From Mesorhizobium sp. AR02 (lineage in GTDB: Bacteria > Pseudomonadota > Alphaproteobacteria > Rhizobiales > Rhizobiaceae): a stretch of DNA of 64,000 nucleotides. The position numbers were made by a program, and so were the translations under genes. The notes under the pieces were generated by a model that saw only the letters and a program-made list of their open reading frames with translations, did not search any database and was not told the origin of the DNA. The stretch covers positions 5,538,001 through 5,602,000 of the forward strand of contig NZ_CP080531.1 of assembly GCF_024746835.1 (NCBI RefSeq). Direction: 5' to 3'. Below, piece by piece: positions 60,288-64,000 of the stretch (within the stretch, counting starts at the first letter, position 1; every line of letters starts with the position of its first letter).

Positions 60288-60772
60288 TGCTATCGGCGCC
60301 CACGCCCCTGGCCGAAAACCACGATCTCGAACTTTTCCAAAGTGGTACGGAAAGCCTCGACCAATGGCTTCGCCGCAGGGCACGGGCCAACCAGGTCGGT
60401 GGCGCGTCGCGTACTTATGTGGTGGCGGAAGGCGCCCGCGTTGTCGGCTACTACTGCCTGTCTTCGGGCGGCCTTGATCTTGCGGAGGCGCCTGGGCCCA
60501 TCCGTCGCAACATGCCGGATCCCATCCCAATGGTTGTGCTCGGGCGTCTCGCCGTGGACGCGGGCTGGCAAGGGAAGGGACTGGGTGCAGCGCTGCTCCA
60601 AGACGCCGTTCTGCGCGCCGGCCACGCCGCGACGATCCTCGGGATTCGCGGCATTTTTGTTCATGCCATATCGGATGACGCGAAAGCCTTTTATGAGCGC
60701 TACGGTTTTGCGGCTTCCCCGAGAAATCCGATGACCTTGGTGCTGTCGTTGAAAGGCCTGGTGAAAGGATAG
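60275..60772 (+). CDS. GNAT acetyltransferase toxin (TacT-like)
   Basis: A 165-residue GNAT domain toxin. TacT-type proteins acetylate the amino group of charged tRNAs and stop translation. Motifs: YYCLSSGG, VVLGRLAVDAGWQGKGLGAALL (acetyl-CoA binding R/Q-x-x-G-x-G/A) and the tyrosine of AFYERYGF near the C-terminus. ATG 60275 overlaps the antitoxin by 13 bases; ATG 60287 in a TGATG overlap is an equally good start. Confidence 0.9.
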   Translation: MAGLMLSAPTPLAENHDLELFQSGTESLDQWLRRRARANQVGGASRTYVVAEGARVVGYYCLSSGGLDLAEAPGPIRRNMPDPIPMVVLGRLAVDAGWQGKGLGAALLQDAVLRAGHAATILGIRGIFVHAISDDAKAFYERYGFAASPRNPMTLVLSLKGLVKG

Positions 60773-60825
60773 GTCACGGCCATCGGACCGAGATGTCCCT
60801 TTGCCGTACCAAAGTCACCATGGTC

Positions 60826-61866
60826 TCACGCCGCCGGAAACAGCTTCCAACGCCCCGGACGGAACGCCACCCGGCTTTTCTGTGCCGCCGGATGATCGAC
60901 CGGCAGTTCGATCTCGACCCGCTGGCGCTCACCGCCGATCTCAAGCTCGACGCGCCTGGTGCCGGCGACGCGGCGGCTGGCGGCGACCGTGCCGGCGATG
61001 CAGCCGCTGCAGCCGTCGAGCAGTTCGACATCGTGCGGGCGGAAATATAGCGTCGCGTCGCCCTCGGGCGCGTGCGGCGCCGTCAGTCCGATCGGGCGGT
61101 CGGCGAGCCAGATCTCGCCATTCTCGACCTTGACGGGAAGCGAGCTCGATTCGCCGATGAAGCCATAGACGAAGGGTGAGTTCGGCGTGTCGTAGATATC
61201 GTCGGCGGTGCCGACCTGCTCGATGCGGCCCTGGCTCATCACCACGACGCGGTCGGCGAGTTCCAGCGCCTCTTCCTGGTCGTGGGTGACGAAGACGGTG
61301 GTGTGGCCCGTGCGGTCATGGATCTCGCGCAGCCAGCGGCGGAGCTCGCGGCGCACCTGCGCATCGAGCGCGCCGAACGGCTCGTCGAGCAGCAGCACCT
61401 TGGGTTCGATCGCCATGGCGCGCGCCAGCGCGACACGCTGGCGCTGGCCGCCGGAGAGCTGCGCCGGATAACGCTTTTCGAGACCGGAAAGCTGGACGAG
61501 GTCGAGAAGCTCGGAGGCGCGACGGCGGATTTCCTGCGCCGGCGGACGCGACGGCCCGTGCCGGACCTTCAGGCCGAAGCCGATATTGTCGGCCACGGTC
61601 ATGTGCCGGAACAGCGCGTAATGCTGGAAGACGAAGCCGACATTGCGCTCCTGGATCGACTTCTGTGAAGCATCCTCGTCGCCGAAGAAGATTTTTCCAC
61701 GCGTCGGCCGTTCCAGCCCGGCGATCAGCCTGAGCAGCGTCGTCTTGCCGGAGCCGGACGGCCCCAGCAGCGCGATCAACTCGCCCGACTTGATGTCGAG
61801 CGACACGTCGTGGAGTGCGGGAAACCGCTCGAACTCCTTGCGCACGTTGGCAACGCGAACTTCCAT
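60826..61866 (-). CDS. cysA: Sulfate/thiosulfate ABC transporter ATPase
   Basis: A 346-residue ATPase. Walker [10 protein letters not shown] (about 36-44), Q-loop [13 protein letters not shown], signature LSGGQRQ (about 137), Walker [14 protein letters not shown] (about 157) and switch THD (about 195), followed by the TOBE-type C-terminal domain. The [11 protein letters not shown] segment is characteristic of CysA. ATG 61866 lies 13 bases after the CysW stop. It powers the CysTW channel. Confidence 0.92.
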   Translation of the reverse strand: MEVRVANVRKEFERFPALHDVSLDIKSGELIALLGPSGSGKTTLLRLIAGLERPTRGKIFFGDEDASQKSIQERNVGFVFQHYALFRHMTVADNIGFGLKVRHGPSRPPAQEIRRRASELLDLVQLSGLEKRYPAQLSGGQRQRVALARAMAIEPKVLLLDEPFGALDAQVRRELRRWLREIHDRTGHTTVFVTHDQEEALELADRVVVMSQGRIEQVGTADDIYDTPNSPFVYGFIGESSSLPVKVENGEIWLADRPIGLTAPHAPEGDATLYFRPHDVELLDGCSGCIAGTVAASRRVAGTRRVELEIGGERQRVEIELPVDHPAAQKSRVAFRPGRWKLFPAA

Positions 61867-61879
61867 ACAAATCCCTCTG

Positions 61880-62764
61880 CTAATGTCCGCGCGTCGCGGC
61901 AAGCTCGGCGCCGTAGCGCATCTCGAGCAGTGTTTTCAAGACCAGCGTGACGAGCGCGAGCCCGGCAAGCAATGAGGCGACGGCGAAGGCGCCGACCGCG
62001 TTGTACTCATTGTAGAGGATTTCGACATGAAGCGGCATGGTGTTGGTCAGGCCCCTGATATGGCCCGATACCACCGACACCGCGCCGAATTCGCCCATGG
62101 CGCGGGCGTTGCACAGGAGCACGCCGTAGAGCAGTCCCCATTTGATGTTGGGCAGCGTCACGTACCAGAAGGTCTGCCAGCCATTGGCGCCGAGCGAGAG
62201 GGCTGCCTCCTCGTCGCCATTGCCCTGTTCCTGCATCAGCGGGATCAGTTCGCGGGCGACGAAGGGGAAGGTGACGAAGACGGTGGCCAGCACAATGCCG
62301 GGCACGGCGAACAATATCTGGATGCCATGTCCCTTAAGCCATGCGCCGAGCAACCCTTGCGCGCCGAACAGCAGCACATACACCAGGCCCGAAATGACCG
62401 GCGAGACCGAGAAGGGCAGGTCGATCAGTGTGGTGAGAAACGCCTTGCCCTTGAACTCGAACTTGGCGATGGCCCAGGCGGCAGAGATGCCGAAGACGAC
62501 ATTGAGCGGCACCGAGATCGCAGCGACAAGCAGTGTCAGGTGGATGGCCGAGCGTGCGTCCGCTTCGCCCAATGCTTGCGTATAGGCACCGATGCCTTTC
62601 GCCAGCGCCTCGTGGAAGACGATGATCAGCGGCAAGAGCAGAAAGATGCCGAGGAAAGCGAAAGCGATGGCCATCAGAACGGCCTGTGCCGGACGGCTTT
62701 CGGTCACCGCCGCCGAGCGGCTCTCATGGTACGGTTCGTAGGATTTGATCTCGGGATCAGCCAT
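61880..62764 (-). CDS. cysW: Sulfate/thiosulfate ABC transporter permease CysW
   Basis: A 294-residue permease with six membrane segments; EAA-type loop [21 protein letters not shown] and the [20 protein letters not shown] segment shared by CysT and CysW. The C-terminal [20 protein letters not shown] is CysW-like. ATG 62764 overlaps the CysT stop by 8 bases (62757-62764). Confidence 0.92.
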   Translation of the reverse strand: MADPEIKSYEPYHESRSAAVTESRPAQAVLMAIAFAFLGIFLLLPLIIVFHEALAKGIGAYTQALGEADARSAIHLTLLVAAISVPLNVVFGISAAWAIAKFEFKGKAFLTTLIDLPFSVSPVISGLVYVLLFGAQGLLGAWLKGHGIQILFAVPGIVLATVFVTFPFVARELIPLMQEQGNGDEEAALSLGANGWQTFWYVTLPNIKWGLLYGVLLCNARAMGEFGAVSVVSGHIRGLTNTMPLHVEILYNEYNAVGAFAVASLLAGLALVTLVLKTLLEMRYGAELAATRGH

Positions 62765-63608
62765 AGCGCTTGCGGCTCCATGTCTGCACGAGATTGACAA
62801 CCAGCAGCATGACGAACGACAGAGCCAGCATGATCGCCGCGATCGCGGTCGCCGCCGGGTAGTTGTATTCCTCCAGCCGGATGACGATCAGCAGCGGCGC
62901 GATCTCGGATTTGTAGGGCAAGTTGCCGGCGATGAAGATGACCGAGCCGTATTCACCGACGCCGCGCGCAAAGGCCAGCGAAAAGCCGGTGATGATGGCC
63001 GGCGCCAGGCCCGGGAACAGCACGCGGGTGATGATCTGGAAGCGGCTGGCGCCAAGGGTCGCGGCGGCTTCCTCCACCTCCTTGTCGATTTCTTCCATGA
63101 TTGGCTGCACGGTGCGCACGACGAAGGGCAGGCCGATGAAAACGAGGGCGACGACGATGCCGAGCGGCGTGTAGGCGACCTTGATGCCGAGCGGCATCAG
63201 CAATTTGCCGATCCAGCCATTCGGCGCATAGAGCGTGGTGAGCGCAATACCGGCCACCGCGGTCGGCAGGGCGAAGGGCAGGTCGACCATGGCATCGACG
63301 ATGCGGCGGCCGGGAAAGCGGTAGCGCACCAGCACCCAGGCAACCAGCGTGCCGAAAACGACATTGACGGCAGCCGCGAGGAAGGCGGTGCCGAAGCTGA
63401 TTTCCAGCGCGTTGAGGGTACGGCGGTCGCTGGCGATCGCCCAGAATTCAGCCCAGCCGAGAGAGGCCGAGCGCCAGACCAGCCCGGACAGCGGAATGAG
63501 GATGATGAGGGTGAGGTAGGCAAGCGAGAAGCCGAGCGTCAATCCGAAACCCGGAATGACACTCGGCTGCCTGAATCGCCACCCCGCCTGCGCGGGTGCT
63601 GTGGTCAT
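62757..63608 (-). CDS. cysT: Sulfate/thiosulfate ABC transporter permease CysT
   Basis: A 283-residue permease (also called CysU) with six membrane segments; segments [41 protein letters not shown] (EAA loop) and [19 protein letters not shown] are typical. N-terminal 20 residues are cytoplasmic. It pairs with CysW. An intercistronic hairpin separates it from the upstream binding-protein gene. Confidence 0.92.
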   Translation of the reverse strand: MTTAPAQAGWRFRQPSVIPGFGLTLGFSLAYLTLIILIPLSGLVWRSASLGWAEFWAIASDRRTLNALEISFGTAFLAAAVNVVFGTLVAWVLVRYRFPGRRIVDAMVDLPFALPTAVAGIALTTLYAPNGWIGKLLMPLGIKVAYTPLGIVVALVFIGLPFVVRTVQPIMEEIDKEVEEAAATLGASRFQIITRVLFPGLAPAIITGFSLAFARGVGEYGSVIFIAGNLPYKSEIAPLLIVIRLEEYNYPAATAIAAIMLALSFVMLLVVNLVQTWSRKRYG

Positions 63609-63646
63609 GGAGTTCTGGATTGTCCCTTCTTACTCAACCAGACTTG

Positions 63647-63676
63647 CTGAAGAAGCCCATTCGCGGGCTTCTTCAG
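63647..63676 (-). other. Intercistronic hairpin after binding-protein gene
   Basis: A perfect 12-base stem (CTGAAGAAGCCC and GGGCTTCTTCAG) with a 6-base loop lies between the sulfate-binding-protein gene and cysT. On the minus strand no T-run follows, so it is probably an mRNA stability element or leaky terminator that gives an excess of binding protein. Confidence 0.65.
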
Positions 63677-63688
63677 GGCTGCCGAACC

Positions 63689-64000
63689 TCACTGGGCCGG
63701 CTTGTAGATCTGGTCGAATATACCACCGTCGCCGAAATGATAAGGCTGTGCCTTCTTCCAGCCGCCAAAAAGCGGGTCGTCGATGGAGATCAGCTTGATA
63801 TCGGGGGTCTTGGGCAGATCCGCCGGCGCCACCAGTTCGGGCTTGGCGGGGCGATAGTGGTTCTTGGCGATGATCGTCTGGCCTTCCTTGGAATAGAGCC
63901 AGCCGAGATAGGCTTCGGCCACCTTGCGCGTACCCTTGGCATCGACATTGGCGTCGACAATCGCCACTGGCGGCTCGGCCAGGATCGATGTCGGCGGATA
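63689..64000 (-). CDS. Sulfate ABC transporter substrate-binding protein, C-terminal part
   Basis: The last 103 codons of a second Sbp/CysP-type protein; the gene runs off the right edge and the frame is open to base 64000. Seen: PPVAIVDANVDAKGTRKVAEAYLGWLYSKEGQTIIA in pieces, and the C-terminal IDDPLFGGWKKAQPYHFGDGGIFDQIYKP, the Sbp family ending. It is the first gene before cysT, cysW and cysA. The binding protein at 58770 shares the same type of ending, so the locus has two. Confidence 0.85.
   Translation of the reverse strand, partial: YPPTSILAEPPVAIVDANVDAKGTRKVAEAYLGWLYSKEGQTIIAKNHYRPAKPELVAPADLPKTPDIKLISIDDPLFGGWKKAQPYHFGDGGIFDQIYKPAQ

Overview
The window is a high-GC, densely coding stretch of an alphaproteobacterial genome. 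The run of CUT1 and CUT2 sugar importers, the MocD/MocE-type oxygenase pair, the sulfate transport genes and two families of long palindromic repeats all suggest a Mesorhizobium-like member of the Rhizobiales. That assignment is inference from gene content and style. No rRNA, tRNA, CRISPR array, prophage or insertion sequence was recognised. Nearly all of the window is catabolic and transport accessory gene content organised as tight operons with ATGA, GTGA or TGATG overlaps.

Layout. 1-348: 3' end of a hemin-binding protein gene (hmuT-like). 356-1384: a LacI-type regulator, divergent from a long operon (1742-15836). This operon holds a CUT1 importer with two different ATPases, a Gfo/Idh dehydrogenase, a TIM-barrel isomerase, a second (CUT2) importer, a DUF4432 aldose-epimerase-like protein, a membrane di-iron oxygenase (MocD-like), its Rieske ferredoxin (MocE-like) and a divergent PanB-like enzyme. 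Together they resemble a pathway for a methylated or amino cyclitol or sugar (rhizopine-like). 15853-18344: a histidine ammonia-lyase-like protein lacking the MIO serine and an ornithine cyclodeaminase family protein on the minus strand. 18465-19901: a 14-TM type MFS exporter. 20173-26980: a CUT2 importer whose second permease is fused to a strictosidine-synthase/SMP-30 beta-propeller, followed by another propeller and a two-domain ATPase. 27028-27215 is a palindromic repeat, 27351-27758 an AhpD-like protein.

28007-33042: a metallophosphoesterase and a Ugp-like CUT1 importer. 33064-33209 is a second repeat. 33219-40473 (minus): a molybdenum hydroxylase cluster (CoxG-, M-, S-, split L-, D- and E-like) ending in an amidohydrolase, with an AraC regulator upstream. 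41599-50119: a CUT2 importer on both sides of a divergent promoter, two near-identical GntR/FCD regulators, two sugar-acid-type dehydrogenases and an MFS carrier. These appear tied together by an ATTGTC-N-GACAAT operator. 50250-56848: a LacI regulator, its operator, a CUT2 importer and a gluconokinase. 56843-58520: an LPLAT-like protein and an Rrf2 regulator. 58770-64000 (minus): sulfate transport genes (two binding proteins, CysT, CysW, CysA), interrupted by a TacA/TacT-like toxin-antitoxin pair on the opposite strand.

The most notable points are: the complementary loss of ABC motifs in the two ATPases at 5249-7403, which predicts one live and one degenerate ATP site; a HAL-fold protein without the Ala-Ser-Gly triad; a palindromic repeat translated in frame inside a CoxE-like gene; the permease-propeller fusion; and a hairpin after every binding-protein gene whose 3' end lies in the window. 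Substrates of all sugar importers are unknown from sequence alone.
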